Origin: Coprococcus phoceensis
GTDB taxonomy: Bacteria; Bacillota; Clostridia; Lachnospirales; Lachnospiraceae
DNA length: 64,000 bases
Assembly (NCBI RefSeq): GCF_900104635.1
Contig: NZ_FNWC01000007.1
Location: 930,001 to 994,000, forward strand
Direction: 5' to 3'
Shown here: in pieces, positions 27,719 to 36,029 of the stretch
How positions within the stretch are numbered: position 1 is the stretch's first letter
Layout of the letters: every line of letters starts with the position of its first letter
Notes under the pieces: model-generated
Seen by the model: the letters and a program-made list of their open reading frames with translations, nothing else
Told to the model about the DNA's origin: nothing
Database searches by the model: none
Program-made: the position numbers and the translations under genes

Positions 27719-27738
27719 GAAGGGGTTACCCCCTTCCC
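27719..27738 (-). terminator. strong hairpin inside operon B
   Basis: Perfect 8-bp GC-rich stem GGAAGGGG/CCCCTTCC with a four-base loop, immediately after the stop of the 128-aa gene and before the PcfK-like gene. The downstream minus-strand sequence TGATTTTATAG has only a short T-run, so it is a weak terminator or an mRNA-stabilising hairpin. Confidence 0.5.
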
Positions 27739-27739
27739 G

Positions 27740-28126
27740 TTATGCTGCTCTTTTTAATTCCTCTCTTTTTTCTCTGATTTCCTTGTCCTCTTCCTCAATA
27801 ATACTGATCATTTGAATCAGGAATTGCTTACACCAAGTATTTCCTTCATACTTCTTTCCTATCTTACCTGCTTCTTCAATGATCTGTTCCCATTCGCTGT
27901 CCGCTCTTTGTCCTTTTCCTCTATGTTTCTTATAGAAATCATAAATTTCATGCATTGCCTTATGCATATCAATTTCTACTGTAGTTTCCAAATTAGAAAT
28001 CAAGGTAATAATAAATTTATGGTTATGGTATTTCTTTAGAAGTCCCTGAATTCCCAACATGGATTTTCCAAGATATACGCCATAAAAGTCACCTACCATA
28101 CTTGCAATCATTTTTTGATCTGTCAC
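27740..28126 (-). CDS. element protein of unknown function, 128 aa
   Basis: About 128 residues, helical, starting from a GTG at 28126 with AAAGGAGG seven bases upstream (M)TDQKMIASMVGDFYGVYLG. The longer TTG start would overlap the ribosome-binding site. Helical middle (MHKAMHEIYDFYKKHRGKG) and a strongly charged C-terminus (EEEDKEIREKREELKRAA). Resembles nothing I know; lies between two operon B genes and probably acts in the same process. Confidence 0.6.
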   Translation of the reverse strand: MTDQKMIASMVGDFYGVYLGKSMLGIQGLLKKYHNHKFIITLISNLETTVEIDMHKAMHEIYDFYKKHRGKGQRADSEWEQIIEEAGKIGKKYEGNTWCKQFLIQMISIIEEEDKEIREKREELKRAA

Positions 28127-28144
28127 CCTGTTTCCTCCTTTCAA

Positions 28145-28744
28145 TTAACAAATAAATTCTTCTAATGTCATCTGATTTTTCCAACTGGACCGTTTCTTAT
28201 TTCCGGTGCCTTCTACACTGTTACTTGTTCTGGGAAGTTCTTTTATTTTTTGATAAACTTCTGTCAGCATTTTATCCAGTTCATCTTCTTTTGAAAAGAT
28301 ACGCATTCCAAGAATATCTTTCCTTTTTACGCAAATCTCTAATTTCCGGATTCTTCCTACTAAAAGATCCACCTGAAGTTTTCTCCGGTCTGCTCTTCTA
28401 AGCCAAGGACGCTTCACAAGTATATATCGGAATTTCTGGCTCTGCGTATATTTCTTTACCAGTCTTTGCGCAGTTCCAAGAATTTCCGTTTCTCCTGCCA
28501 TATAATCCTCTTTAACAGTATGCGGAATTTTCTTCTTATACCCGTCATAAGCAGTTGTACCAGAAAAATAGTTCTCGCAAACCTGCAATAATTCCCTTCG
28601 GATTTGATTTAGTACTTCTCCGTCTGTGGTTAGGTGTTCTTCTGCTCCAAACTGATATACCTTTTTCCAATCATACAGTTTCTTGTGCCAAACATCTTCT
28701 CCTTCTTTTAAAGAATCTGGTCTCTTTTCCTCTATTTGTTCCAT
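28145..28744 (-). CDS. element protein of unknown function, about 199 aa
   Basis: Basic soluble protein with (K/R)-rich helices (RRADRRKLQVDLLVGRIRKLEICVKRKD) and a tail TEVYQKIKELPRTSNSVEGTG. Three starts are possible: ATG at 28744 with GGGAG twelve bases upstream (chosen), ATG at 28813 that overlaps the preceding stop as ATGA, and a longer frame at 28942 that lies wholly inside the preceding gene and is unlikely. The MEQIEEKRP start keeps the acidic N-terminus. No family recognised. Confidence 0.55.
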   Translation of the reverse strand: MEQIEEKRPDSLKEGEDVWHKKLYDWKKVYQFGAEEHLTTDGEVLNQIRRELLQVCENYFSGTTAYDGYKKKIPHTVKEDYMAGETEILGTAQRLVKKYTQSQKFRYILVKRPWLRRADRRKLQVDLLVGRIRKLEICVKRKDILGMRIFSKEDELDKMLTEVYQKIKELPRTSNSVEGTGNKKRSSWKNQMTLEEFIC

Positions 28745-28809
28745 AGTATTTACCAACTCCCATCTTCTGAAATAATCGAAAATCCGCCAGTTTATGAAGA
28801 TACATATCC

Positions 28810-29052
28810 TCATGTACCTTTCTTTTCTCTGTAAAAACATCCATTCTTTTCCAACTGTTCCAGCCTGTCTAAAATTTCTTTTTCTGAAAAACAATCCCCC
28901 TGTTTCTGATGCTTTAATTTTCTGTGCATCATTCTTCTGCAAATAGGGTGAGCCGGTCCATAGTCATAAAGATATCTTGCCTCTCTTGCATTCAGGTTGC
29001 AAAAGATTGCAATCAGTAACTGATAATATCCTGCCATTGTTTCATCTTTCAT
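28810..29052 (-). CDS. small element protein, 80 aa
   Basis: About 80 residues, MKDETMAGYYQLLIAIFCNLNAREARYLYDYG start split by a helix turn, rich in His/Arg (HPICRRMMHRKLKHQKQ) and ending KNGCFYREKKGT. ATG at 29052 with GAGGTGTGC upstream. It follows the DNA methyltransferase by 13 bases in operon B. The N-terminal half is amphipathic or hydrophobic, so a membrane association is conceivable. Not recognised. Confidence 0.5.
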   Translation of the reverse strand: MKDETMAGYYQLLIAIFCNLNAREARYLYDYGPAHPICRRMMHRKLKHQKQGDCFSEKEILDRLEQLEKNGCFYREKKGT

Positions 29053-29065
29053 GCACACCTCTTTC

Positions 29066-30112
29066 CTATCGGTACTTTAGCCGAAAAGTTCCTCTTGCTA
29101 AAGGCAGAAAACAATCGGCATGTTCATATAAAGTTGCCCGAATTCTCGCCTCATAGTTTTTATTCTTCTTGGCTTTTGGGTGCTCTCTTAATTCCTGATA
29201 TAGCTGCTTTAGCGTTGCATGTCCATCTAGATGTTCCATTGTCATTCGTAATAAATGAAACCACGTCAGTGCAATAGAATCCTGTTCATGTATCTGGAAT
29301 GTCCCTTCCTTTCTGATTGAAAATGGTACAAGAAAAATTTCTTCTTTTTGAAAAAGTACCAATGTTTCTGTCACAATAGGAATAAAAGGTTTTCCTGAAT
29401 ATTGTTTCTTATTGGAAGTGCAATGAAACTGGCCCTTTACAATCCAAGACTTCATATTTCCAATATGGAGCATATCTGCTGCAATAGAATGGAAGATGCC
29501 TTTCTGCCGGATGTCTCCTACCAGGATTGCCAGATATCCATTGTGTCTTAGGCTAAAATATAGTTTTTTGATCACATAGTTCAGTTTTTCAATATAATCT
29601 TCATAGTTTTCACATCTGCTCAAATCATCTTCATGCGGTCTTCCCCACATATTTCCGGAATACCGGATAATGTCATGGTAAGGTGGGTGGAAAAAAATTA
29701 GATCTGCACTGTGCATTACTTCATCTTTTAATGCATTCCAGTTTCCAATCCCCTTTGGCGGATGCGGGTTTAAATCATATAAGACAGAGGAAATATGCAA
29801 TTTTTCTGCCACATCTTGGCTGGTTCCGGAACCGCTCATGGGATCCAGAAACAAAAAATCCTTCTTCTTTTCATACTGCCTGCATTTTTTTACAAACTGA
29901 ATGAGTTTTGCTACAACCTGTGGGGAACAATTTCCTCTCCACTGATTGTTGCCTCCTTCTGCCCGTTCCGGAAATGCCATAAAAGAAGTCAGATCTTGTC
30001 CTACGCAATGTGTAAGTTCTCTTGTCCCTAACGTCTGTACAATTTGTTTCCAATCGGAACCAAATTCTGTGCGTAGAATTTTACTTGCACGCTGTAAATC
30101 ACTTTCTTGCAC
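29066..30112 (-). CDS. DNA methyltransferase (N4/N6 type)
   Basis: About 348 residues. SAM-binding motif I FLDPMSGSGTSQDVAEKL (near residue 110) and catalytic motif IV LIFFHPPYHD (near 150; a DPPY variant with His) place it in the N4-cytosine/N6-adenine methylase class. No restriction nuclease is visible next to it, so it is probably an orphan methylase protecting or regulating the element. The GTG at 30112 has AAAGGAG seven bases upstream; the frame continues further into the leader terminator hairpin, which is clearly non-coding. First gene of operon B. Confidence 0.85.
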   Translation of the reverse strand: MQESDLQRASKILRTEFGSDWKQIVQTLGTRELTHCVGQDLTSFMAFPERAEGGNNQWRGNCSPQVVAKLIQFVKKCRQYEKKKDFLFLDPMSGSGTSQDVAEKLHISSVLYDLNPHPPKGIGNWNALKDEVMHSADLIFFHPPYHDIIRYSGNMWGRPHEDDLSRCENYEDYIEKLNYVIKKLYFSLRHNGYLAILVGDIRQKGIFHSIAADMLHIGNMKSWIVKGQFHCTSNKKQYSGKPFIPIVTETLVLFQKEEIFLVPFSIRKEGTFQIHEQDSIALTWFHLLRMTMEHLDGHATLKQLYQELREHPKAKKNKNYEARIRATLYEHADCFLPLARGTFRLKYR

Positions 30113-30403
30113 ACTATCATACTCCTTTCTGCACATACAAAAAACGATACAAAAATCCATTCTGGTTTTCATATCGTTCTCTCTGCTTTTTATTTTTTCT
30201 TTCTTCTCCTTTCCAAAAGGCAATAAAAAAAGCACTCAAAGAAATTCTTCCTGAATGCTTTTGATATACGCACTTTTTAATTAAGTATCAATACTTTAAA
30301 ACTTCATTCTAACCTTATGGTCAGAAAAAAATAGCAATTCTTCTTTATGAAGAATAAAACTGAACTACAAATTTATGGTAACATAATAAATATTTTAAGT
30401 CAA
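30113..30403 (-). promoter_or_regulatory. leader B: promoter, hairpins and two terminators before the methyltransferase operon
   Basis: Promoter TTGACT (30398-30403), 17 bases, TACCAT (30375-30380). The leader begins ATTTGTAGTTCAG, followed by hairpin 2 (ATTCTTC/GAAGAAT, 30337-30355), then TTGCTATTTTT, hairpin 3 (TTCTGACC/GGTTAGAA, 30307-30326), a terminator with nine-bp stem and seven Ts (30224-30260), and a second terminator (ACGATA...TATCGT, 30144-30177, then six Ts) ending TTTTTTGTATGTGCAG just before AAAGGAG. Shares the ATTTGTAGTTnAGT motif, the variable hairpin and the terminal T-run plus GTAYG motif with leader A. Confidence 0.7.
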
Positions 30404-30467
30404 TATTTTACTATTATTAAGAAATAAACATTTTCATAATTTTTCGCAGTTTCTAGTTCCATTTTAA

Positions 30468-31229
30468 TCATTCCCTCTTGGTTAAGGCACATAGTGCTAA
30501 TAAGAAAGCAAGTATTCCCCATAATAGAACTATAAACAAATCGTAATATGAAATTTCTTTTCCACCGAAAAAAGATGTCCTTATTAAGTCACTTGTCGGT
30601 ACAAACGGTAAAATTTTATAAATATATTCTGTCCACCTGGGCAAACGTTCTGCCGGGTATGTTATTGGGGAAAATAGAAGGCCACCAATCATTATTACCT
30701 GTGTTGCTAATGCCATCATATTAGGTGGAAACCAATATGCAATGCAAAATCCAATACAAATCATGGAGAATTGTGAAATTAAAATAATCATTATGCTACC
30801 AAAATTGATTTGTAAGTCTACATCAAACCTTAAGACTGCCGCTATGCACCCCATCAAAATTCCTGGTAATGACGCAATCCCCCATATAATAATATCTGAT
30901 AAAAGGATAATACTTCTAGAAACGGGAAGGGTTTTTTGATATTTAAACACTCCATTTTGTTTAGACTCATTAACAATCTGCGGAGCCAATACACACCCAA
31001 TTGCGATAATATCTAAAGTCAAAGCTCCTGATGATAAATATACCGCAGTCACTTCATCTATTTCAGGTATCAGCAATGCCATTCCGCATATAATTGCAAC
31101 AGCAAAAATACCTTGTACAATGCTAAAAGTTGGAATTAAATACTTATGACGGATCAGACTCCAATGAATTATTCCCCACAGTTTTTTTAAGGCTACTATT
31201 GAATTATTAGGTTGTACTTTATTTCTCAT
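30468..31229 (-). CDS. ABC-2 type permease of peptide-modification locus
   Basis: About 253 residues with six likely membrane helices (e.g. YLIPTFSIVQGIFAVAII, LTLDIIAIGCVLAPQIV, IIIWGIASLPGILMGCI, SIMIILISQFSMICI, MMALATQVIMIGGLLF and YDLFIVLLWGILAFLLALC), typical of ABC-2 export permeases. ATG at 31229 with GGAGG eight bases upstream; it overlaps the ATPase gene by 11 bases. Last gene in the run precursor, ThiF, M50, ATPase, permease, so it most likely exports or gives immunity to the modified peptide. Confidence 0.85.
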   Translation of the reverse strand: MRNKVQPNNSIVALKKLWGIIHWSLIRHKYLIPTFSIVQGIFAVAIICGMALLIPEIDEVTAVYLSSGALTLDIIAIGCVLAPQIVNESKQNGVFKYQKTLPVSRSIILLSDIIIWGIASLPGILMGCIAAVLRFDVDLQINFGSIMIILISQFSMICIGFCIAYWFPPNMMALATQVIMIGGLLFSPITYPAERLPRWTEYIYKILPFVPTSDLIRTSFFGGKEISYYDLFIVLLWGILAFLLALCALTKRE

Positions 31230-32145
31230 TGACCAACCCTCCATATGAAACATCTAATATTGCTGATGTAAGTTTGTAATTTAATATCTTTCCTTCTTTC
31301 ATCAAATCCAAAACCCATTGAATAGCATCTAAAATTTGTTCTGAAGATAATGTAAATATCATTTTCATTTCATCTTTTATAAATTTATGTTCCATTGAAT
31401 CTGGAATATTTTCCCAATCATTAAAATTATCAAAATTAACTGATAAAACACTTGCCGCAAAATTATTATTAAAAGTTGAAGTAGGTGCTTCACGGATAAT
31501 TTGTCCGCTATCCATTAAAATATATCTATCTGCATATTGTTCGACTTCTAATAAATTATGCGTAACTACTAAAATAATGTGCCCTTCTTTAGCTAATTTT
31601 TTCATATATTGCCAAACTAATTTTCGACGCACTGGGTCAATATCATTTGTTGGTTCATCCAATAATATTATCTGTGCTGGATATACTACTGACATTGCAA
31701 ATGAAGTTAATCTTTGTAAGCCTCCTGATAATTTATCCCCTGGTTGATCTGCCCATTGCCCAATATCCAAATCTTTTATCACTTGATTCGTATAAGAACC
31801 TATTATCTTTCCAGAAGCCCCTCTAATGCGTAGAACCGATTCTATTGCTTGACGCAATGTAACTCCCACAAGCGGAGCATGAAATTGTGGCATCATTGAT
31901 ACATAATTTCTAGCTAATTTTGTATTATCTATAAATGATATTCCATTGTAAGTTATTGTTCCGCTGTCTGGTTTTACATTGCCTACAATTTGATTTAACA
32001 AAGTAGTCTTTCCAGCGCCATTATGACCGATTAAAGCAGTGACTTCATTAGGCATTAAGGTCACTGTGATATTATCATTGGCTTTAATTTTTCCTTTCCT
32101 ATATGTTTTGCTAAGATTTACAATCTGCAATTCTGAAGATCCCAT
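31219..32145 (-). CDS. ABC transporter ATPase of peptide-modification locus
   Basis: 308 residues. Walker A GHNGAGKTTLLNQ (residues 38-50), Q-loop region SMMPQFHAP, signature LSGGLQRLTS (the C-loop is LSGGL rather than LSGGQ), Walker B QIILLDEPTNDIDP, and H-loop LVVTHNLLEVE. The C-terminal ~100 residues are an extra helical domain as in many antibiotic-export ATPases. Good AAGGAGG site. Partner is the permease at 30468-31229. Confidence 0.9.
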   Translation of the reverse strand: MGSSELQIVNLSKTYRKGKIKANDNITVTLMPNEVTALIGHNGAGKTTLLNQIVGNVKPDSGTITYNGISFIDNTKLARNYVSMMPQFHAPLVGVTLRQAIESVLRIRGASGKIIGSYTNQVIKDLDIGQWADQPGDKLSGGLQRLTSFAMSVVYPAQIILLDEPTNDIDPVRRKLVWQYMKKLAKEGHIILVVTHNLLEVEQYADRYILMDSGQIIREAPTSTFNNNFAASVLSVNFDNFNDWENIPDSMEHKFIKDEMKMIFTLSSEQILDAIQWVLDLMKEGKILNYKLTSAILDVSYGGLVNEK

Positions 32146-32167
32146 AAATCCCCTCCTTCCATATTAG

Positions 32168-33061
32168 TTATATTCGAAAGAAACAAATAAAAATATTTAC
32201 TATAATTGGAATAATCCAAAAAACTACGATTGCAAGATTCACTATTTTCCCTACATAATTCAATATTTTCCATATAAATACTGTCTTTTTATAAACAGCA
32301 TTATCCGCATATTCTTCCATATCGTCAATCAATGGTGTATCTAATAACAACATTGCAAATAACCGCCCATCACAATTTTTATGAAAACGTAACTGCCATA
32401 ACACTCTTACCCATAAAATAGATATAGCTGATAGTACTATCCAGTTATCAAATAAAAGCCTGCTTATAGAAAAAACTGCTAGTAAAATTACGTCCAAAAT
32501 TATTCCAGCTAAAACTGCACACACTCTTGCAAGTAATGACCAAACCCATATATATGTCATTGAAACTGTTACAACAGATTTTTTTAAAGAAATATGGAAA
32601 GATCTTGATAGATTTTTCCAATTTCTTGAATATATAATATGGAATAATTCATGAATCATTGTTGTAGTAGCAGCGAAAGCTATTGCAAAAGAAATGGATC
32701 TCCATAAATCTATTTTGGGAGGAATAATCATGCTCCCAGTAGGAATCCCTGTTGCTAAAGTAAAAAATATAGTTATCAAAAGTGCAAGCACTCCCCCTAT
32801 TAGCAAAGCATATCTCGCTATTTTCCATTTTTTGTTATCTTTTTCTTCAGGAATTACTGCCGATGCATTTTGTTCATTATTATAAAATCCACTTTGTCTA
32901 AAAATTTCTATTGTTTCATCATTGCACTTTTCATTTATACTAGTCCCCTGAAGAAAACTTTCTGCAAGATCTTCATCAATAACCAACGCCTCTGAATCAA
33001 GAGCTAAGACAATCCATTTTCCATCCTTTAGCTTTCTTAAATATAATGGCTTATTTGTCAT
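32168..33061 (-). CDS. M50-like membrane metalloprotease of peptide-modification locus
   Basis: About 297 residues. A soluble N-terminus (residues 1-70; resembles a short PqqD/RRE-like winged domain, LYLRKLKDGKWIVLALDSE), then at least five membrane helices. The second helix region carries HELFH (137-141), the HExxH zinc site of site-2 proteases. A third ligand could be the D of LLLDTPLIDD, as in other M50-like peptide proteases. ATG at 33061 follows the ThiF stop by 12 bases. Analogous to YydH-type proteases in other peptide-modification operons; substrate is presumably the 21-residue precursor or its modified form. Confidence 0.75.
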   Translation of the reverse strand: MTNKPLYLRKLKDGKWIVLALDSEALVIDEDLAESFLQGTSINEKCNDETIEIFRQSGFYNNEQNASAVIPEEKDNKKWKIARYALLIGGVLALLITIFFTLATGIPTGSMIIPPKIDLWRSISFAIAFAATTTMIHELFHIIYSRNWKNLSRSFHISLKKSVVTVSMTYIWVWSLLARVCAVLAGIILDVILLAVFSISRLLFDNWIVLSAISILWVRVLWQLRFHKNCDGRLFAMLLLDTPLIDDMEEYADNAVYKKTVFIWKILNYVGKIVNLAIVVFWIIPIIVNIFICFFRI

Positions 33062-33072
33062 CTCCTCAGACC

Positions 33073-34215
33073 TTACTTTCTGTTTTCGTAATACTGAAAT
33101 ATTTCCCAATCTTCACTTTTTCCACATCCACAAGTTGGACACTCCTTTGTATAACGTGGCCAAGACGGATGGGTAAATGATGAGCCATCCTCAAAATTTA
33201 TTTCATACTGAGTGCCTAAACTTCTTGGTTTTGCATACCCCGTTATAACACGTACTGCTTCATCTACAATTGCTGCCGTAAGTTGAAAAATTGCAGGTGC
33301 ATATGCAATCGTTGGCGGATTAAAATTAATATTTCTAAATGCCACAAATTGTTCAACAAATTGAGGGTCGTGCATACTATAATGTAAATTTAGACAATCA
33401 AAACATCCTGTTTCTCCAGGTATTACTGTAAATACTCTTCCTCTACTAACCTGTGATGCTCCGAAAACGCAAGGTACTTTTGCCTCAATAATTGCCTTAT
33501 TCACAATACGTTGTGCAACAAATGGTGGTTCATCAATAGCACATATCACCAAATCTACACCTTCAATAAATTCCAATACATCTTCTGGGGTTTCTATTTT
33601 TTTATTGTGTGCCTCAATCATAATGTCTGAATTCATTTTTTCAATGGCTTTTGCTGCTGTCTCCGCTTTAGGCTTTCCGATATCTGATTCGGTATATAAT
33701 AATTGTCTTCCTAAATTACTGTATTCAACATTATCATAGTCTACAATTATAATTTTCTTTGGTCCTAGCCCTGCTAACATCGTTAAAATATTAGAACCTC
33801 CGCCTCCCAGTCCCAAAAGCAAAATGGTTGTTTGTCTTATCTTTTTTTGATATTCATATCTATTTTCATCAATATTGGCATATCTACTAAAATAATTCAC
33901 ATTGGCAATATATCTCTCCGCTATATCTTTTCCTTGTTCTTCTAGTGTTTCTTCTAAGAACCCTTCATTTTCTAATATTTTTATTCCCTCTAGAATGTCT
34001 TCCTCTGATAATTCTGGAAATAAATTTCTCATTTCTAGGATAACTTCTTTAACAGGACGTCCATTCAACCTACTTGCCAATTCCCACAACTGCCCTTCAG
34101 GATCGCCAAATTCAGCAGTAATTCCCAGTTGTGCTCCAATTCTAAATTCTTTCTTATTAAGTCTGTATAAGGGATAAATAGGTTTAATTCTAGGTCTATT
34201 ATATAAAGTATTCAT
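33073..34215 (-). CDS. ThiF/MccB-like E1 enzyme with N-terminal recognition domain
   Basis: 380 residues. Residues 1-115 form a winged-helix-like region (FRIGAQLGITAEFGDPEG, PELSEEDILEGIKILENEGF) like the peptide clamp of MccB. The adenylating domain has GLGGGG (135-140), VDYDNVEYSNLGRQ (158-171) with ESDIGKPKAE, and AIDEPP (227-230). Two CxxC pairs (C271/C274, C359/C362) bind zinc. Such enzymes activate carboxylates as acyl-adenylates; in microcin C biosynthesis the C-terminal Asn is adenylated, but this precursor ends in Phe, so the chemistry must differ. Excellent AGGAGGAG site. Preceded by the precursor and a hairpin. Confidence 0.85.
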   Translation of the reverse strand: MNTLYNRPRIKPIYPLYRLNKKEFRIGAQLGITAEFGDPEGQLWELASRLNGRPVKEVILEMRNLFPELSEEDILEGIKILENEGFLEETLEEQGKDIAERYIANVNYFSRYANIDENRYEYQKKIRQTTILLLGLGGGGSNILTMLAGLGPKKIIIVDYDNVEYSNLGRQLLYTESDIGKPKAETAAKAIEKMNSDIMIEAHNKKIETPEDVLEFIEGVDLVICAIDEPPFVAQRIVNKAIIEAKVPCVFGASQVSRGRVFTVIPGETGCFDCLNLHYSMHDPQFVEQFVAFRNINFNPPTIAYAPAIFQLTAAIVDEAVRVITGYAKPRSLGTQYEINFEDGSSFTHPSWPRYTKECPTCGCGKSEDWEIFQYYENRK

Positions 34216-34258
34216 TTTTCTCCTCCTGTAATATAACTATATAATTGCTCCTGATAGT

Positions 34259-34298
34259 ATCAAGCCAGAGTATATTCAGTGAATATCTCTGGCTTGAT
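34259..34298 (-). promoter_or_regulatory. long hairpin between precursor and ThiF genes
   Basis: Perfect 12-bp stem (ATCAAGCCAGAG with CTCTGGCTTGAT) enclosing a further ATATTCA/TGAATAT stem. No T-run follows on the minus strand (a T-run occurs only on the plus strand), so it is not a strong terminator for this operon. Such hairpins after RiPP precursor genes often protect the precursor mRNA and lower expression of the enzymes. Confidence 0.65.
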
Positions 34299-34321
34299 CT
34301 CAGTTTTTTTATTGGACTGTC

Positions 34322-34387
34322 TTAGAAGACGATCCACCATGCTGTTGCGTCAACTTTGACAGCACGACGAACTGTAATATTCTTCAT
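34322..34387 (-). CDS. 21-residue RiPP-type precursor peptide
   Basis: Reads MKNITVRRAV then KVDATAWWIVF, stop TAA. GAGGTGA lies eight bases before the ATG, and the peptide is followed by a hairpin and the ThiF gene. It is basic in the N-terminal half and ends in a hydrophobic stretch with two adjacent Trp and a C-terminal Phe. It is too short for gene callers. There is no leader-peptidase GG site; the N-terminal half may be the recognition part and the ATAWWIVF end the modified part. Assignment rests on size, ribosome-binding site and position before an MccB-like E1. Confidence 0.8.
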   Translation of the reverse strand: MKNITVRRAVKVDATAWWIVF

Positions 34388-34514
34388 AATGTGTCACCTC
34401 ATTCTCATATGTAATTGAATAAATCCTGAATTTCAAGACTATCCTATATAAATTTCTTCTATGTTTGCTTTCACAAACAGAGAAAAAATTTTCTAATATA
34501 AAAATGACATTCTT

Positions 34515-35222
34515 TTATACTTCCATTTTTTCTACTCTATCTTGCATACTTTTAATTGCAATAAAAGACAACATAATCAAAACCAATAATAGTACAAATA
34601 ACAACATATCGGAATAAAATGTCATGGTGATTATTTGACAAATAAATACCACTATAATGCACGCTGCCACTATTGTAACAATGCCCGATTTTCTATAGAA
34701 GCCTATCCATAACGATACAGTACTGCAAAAAACAGTTACCATTGTATAACATACCAATCGAAAGAAACATCTTAGTATAAGTTGTATAGAAATAACATCT
34801 GATATACACAAAGGAAACATTTTCTCTGTTCCAATAAAAATAGACAACACTATCGTCCCGCTAATAATCATTAGAAAACAGGTATACAACAAACAGGTTA
34901 TGATTTTTGCTGTTAAAAATTTTTTCCTTGCAATTGGATATGAGAAGAAAACTATTGCTTTTTTCTCATATTCTTCAACAATAATCTTAGCTAACATTGT
35001 AGTTGACATAATTGTAAATATTCCCGTCATAACATCTATGCTTAAACCAATCACAAAATTATATGTACCAAATAGTACAGCATCATCATCTCTTGGTTCC
35101 AAATAAGGTATTAGCACTATTAAATAGATAAACCCTAGCATAACTAAAGTAGTAATACTTGTTGTTATCCAATACGGTTTCCAATTATTTTTCTGTAACT
35201 CAAGTCTTATTAGTTTTTTCAT
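34515..35222 (-). CDS. ABC-2 type permease (TetR-controlled transporter)
   Basis: 235 residues with six likely membrane helices (WITTSITTLVMLGFIYLIVL, VIGLSIDVMTGIFTIMST, IITCLLYTCFLMIISGTIVL, LVCYTMVTVFCSTVSLWI, GIVTIVAACIIVVFICQI, LLFVLLLVLIMLSFIAI). Overlaps its ATPase by four bases. It is like the permeases of lantibiotic immunity or bacitracin-type exporters. Ends about 130 bases upstream of the peptide precursor, so it could be part of the same self-protection system. Confidence 0.8.
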   Translation of the reverse strand: MKKLIRLELQKNNWKPYWITTSITTLVMLGFIYLIVLIPYLEPRDDDAVLFGTYNFVIGLSIDVMTGIFTIMSTTMLAKIIVEEYEKKAIVFFSYPIARKKFLTAKIITCLLYTCFLMIISGTIVLSIFIGTEKMFPLCISDVISIQLILRCFFRLVCYTMVTVFCSTVSLWIGFYRKSGIVTIVAACIIVVFICQIITMTFYSDMLLFVLLLVLIMLSFIAIKSMQDRVEKMEV

Positions 35223-35944
35223 TCCAGTACTCCTTTAGACATATTTATAAAATATTCTTCAAGTCCTTGAGGATACAAACTCTTTATCTCATTTATTGAT
35301 TTTTCATCTAAAATTTTACCATTGTCTATAAAAATAATGTGATCTGCAACCTGCTCCACTTCTGAAAGGATATGACTAGAAAATATTATTGTAATACCAT
35401 TTTTAACTAGCTTACAGAATAATTCTCTCATCTCTTTTATTCCCAAAGGATCCATTGCATTAAGTGGTTCATCCAAAATTAACAAATTAGGATTACCTAT
35501 TAAGGCTCTTGCTATTGCAAGCCTTTGTTTCATTCCCATTGAAAAAGTACCTACTGGTTGTTTCTCTACATTTTCTAAACCGACCATTTTTAATATGCTT
35601 TGAATATCTTGAACATGTATCCCTATATACTCAAGGTGTATCTCTAAATTTTCAATGGCAGATAAATTCTCATAAAAAATAGGTTTTTCAATGATATTCC
35701 CCGTTTCCTCTAAAATTTTCAGCCTATCTTTCACGCTGTCATAACCTAATACAGTAATTGTTCCAGCTGTTGGTTTCACAAGACCTATAAGCAATTTAAA
35801 AAAAGTGGTTTTTCCAGCACCATTTTTTCCTAGAACACAATGAATAGCATTTCTTTCAAGTTTCAAATTCCATTTGCAAATCGCTTCTCTGCCATTAAAA
35901 TTTTTGTATAAATCATGTATTTCAATTGCATAATTCTCGTTCAT
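35219..35944 (-). CDS. ABC transporter ATPase (TetR-controlled transporter)
   Basis: About 241 residues. Walker A GKNGAGKTTFFKLL, Q-loop EKPIFYENLS, signature FSMGMKQRLAIA, Walker B NLLILDEPLNAMDP, H-loop IIFSSHILSEVEQV. ATG at 35944 with AAAGGAGG seven bases upstream; upstream open frame runs through the palindromic operator and is non-coding. Belongs with the permease at 34515-35222; likely substrate is a peptide or hydrophobic antibiotic. Confidence 0.9.
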   Translation of the reverse strand: MNENYAIEIHDLYKNFNGREAICKWNLKLERNAIHCVLGKNGAGKTTFFKLLIGLVKPTAGTITVLGYDSVKDRLKILEETGNIIEKPIFYENLSAIENLEIHLEYIGIHVQDIQSILKMVGLENVEKQPVGTFSMGMKQRLAIARALIGNPNLLILDEPLNAMDPLGIKEMRELFCKLVKNGITIIFSSHILSEVEQVADHIIFIDNGKILDEKSINEIKSLYPQGLEEYFINMSKGVLE

Positions 35945-35960
35945 AAATTCCCTCCTTTTT

Positions 35961-36007
35961 ATTTTAGAGATATACATACATTGCAAATGTATGTATATCT
36001 CTAAAAT
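35961..36007. promoter_or_regulatory. 47-bp perfect palindrome, probable TetR operator
   Basis: Two 22-base arms (ATTTTAGAGATATACATACATT and its exact complement, given here in two parts: ATTTTAGAGATA / TACATACATT) flank GCA, immediately upstream of the ABC ATPase and downstream of tetR. It contains the box TATACATAC that also appears at the tetR promoter. Fits a TetR-family operator where the dimer blocks transport gene expression. Confidence 0.75.
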
Positions 36008-36008
36008 A

Positions 36009-36026
36009 AAATTGCCTTTTGCGGCA
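36009..36026 (-). terminator. weak terminator after tetR
   Basis: Short stem TTGCC/GGCAA with loop GCAAAA, followed on the minus strand by TTTTATTTT, just after the tetR stop. It overlaps the edge of the operator region. Confidence 0.5.
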
Positions 36027-36029
36027 ACT

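Noticed and set aside
30112..30235. N-terminal extension of the DNA methyltransferase
   Set aside because: It encodes the leader terminator hairpin; a GTG with a good ribosome-binding site follows at 30112.
34256..34330. Terminator on the coding strand after the peptide precursor
   Set aside because: The strong hairpin has a T-run only on the plus strand; on the minus strand the sequence after it is ACTATCAGGAG, so it does not terminate this operon.
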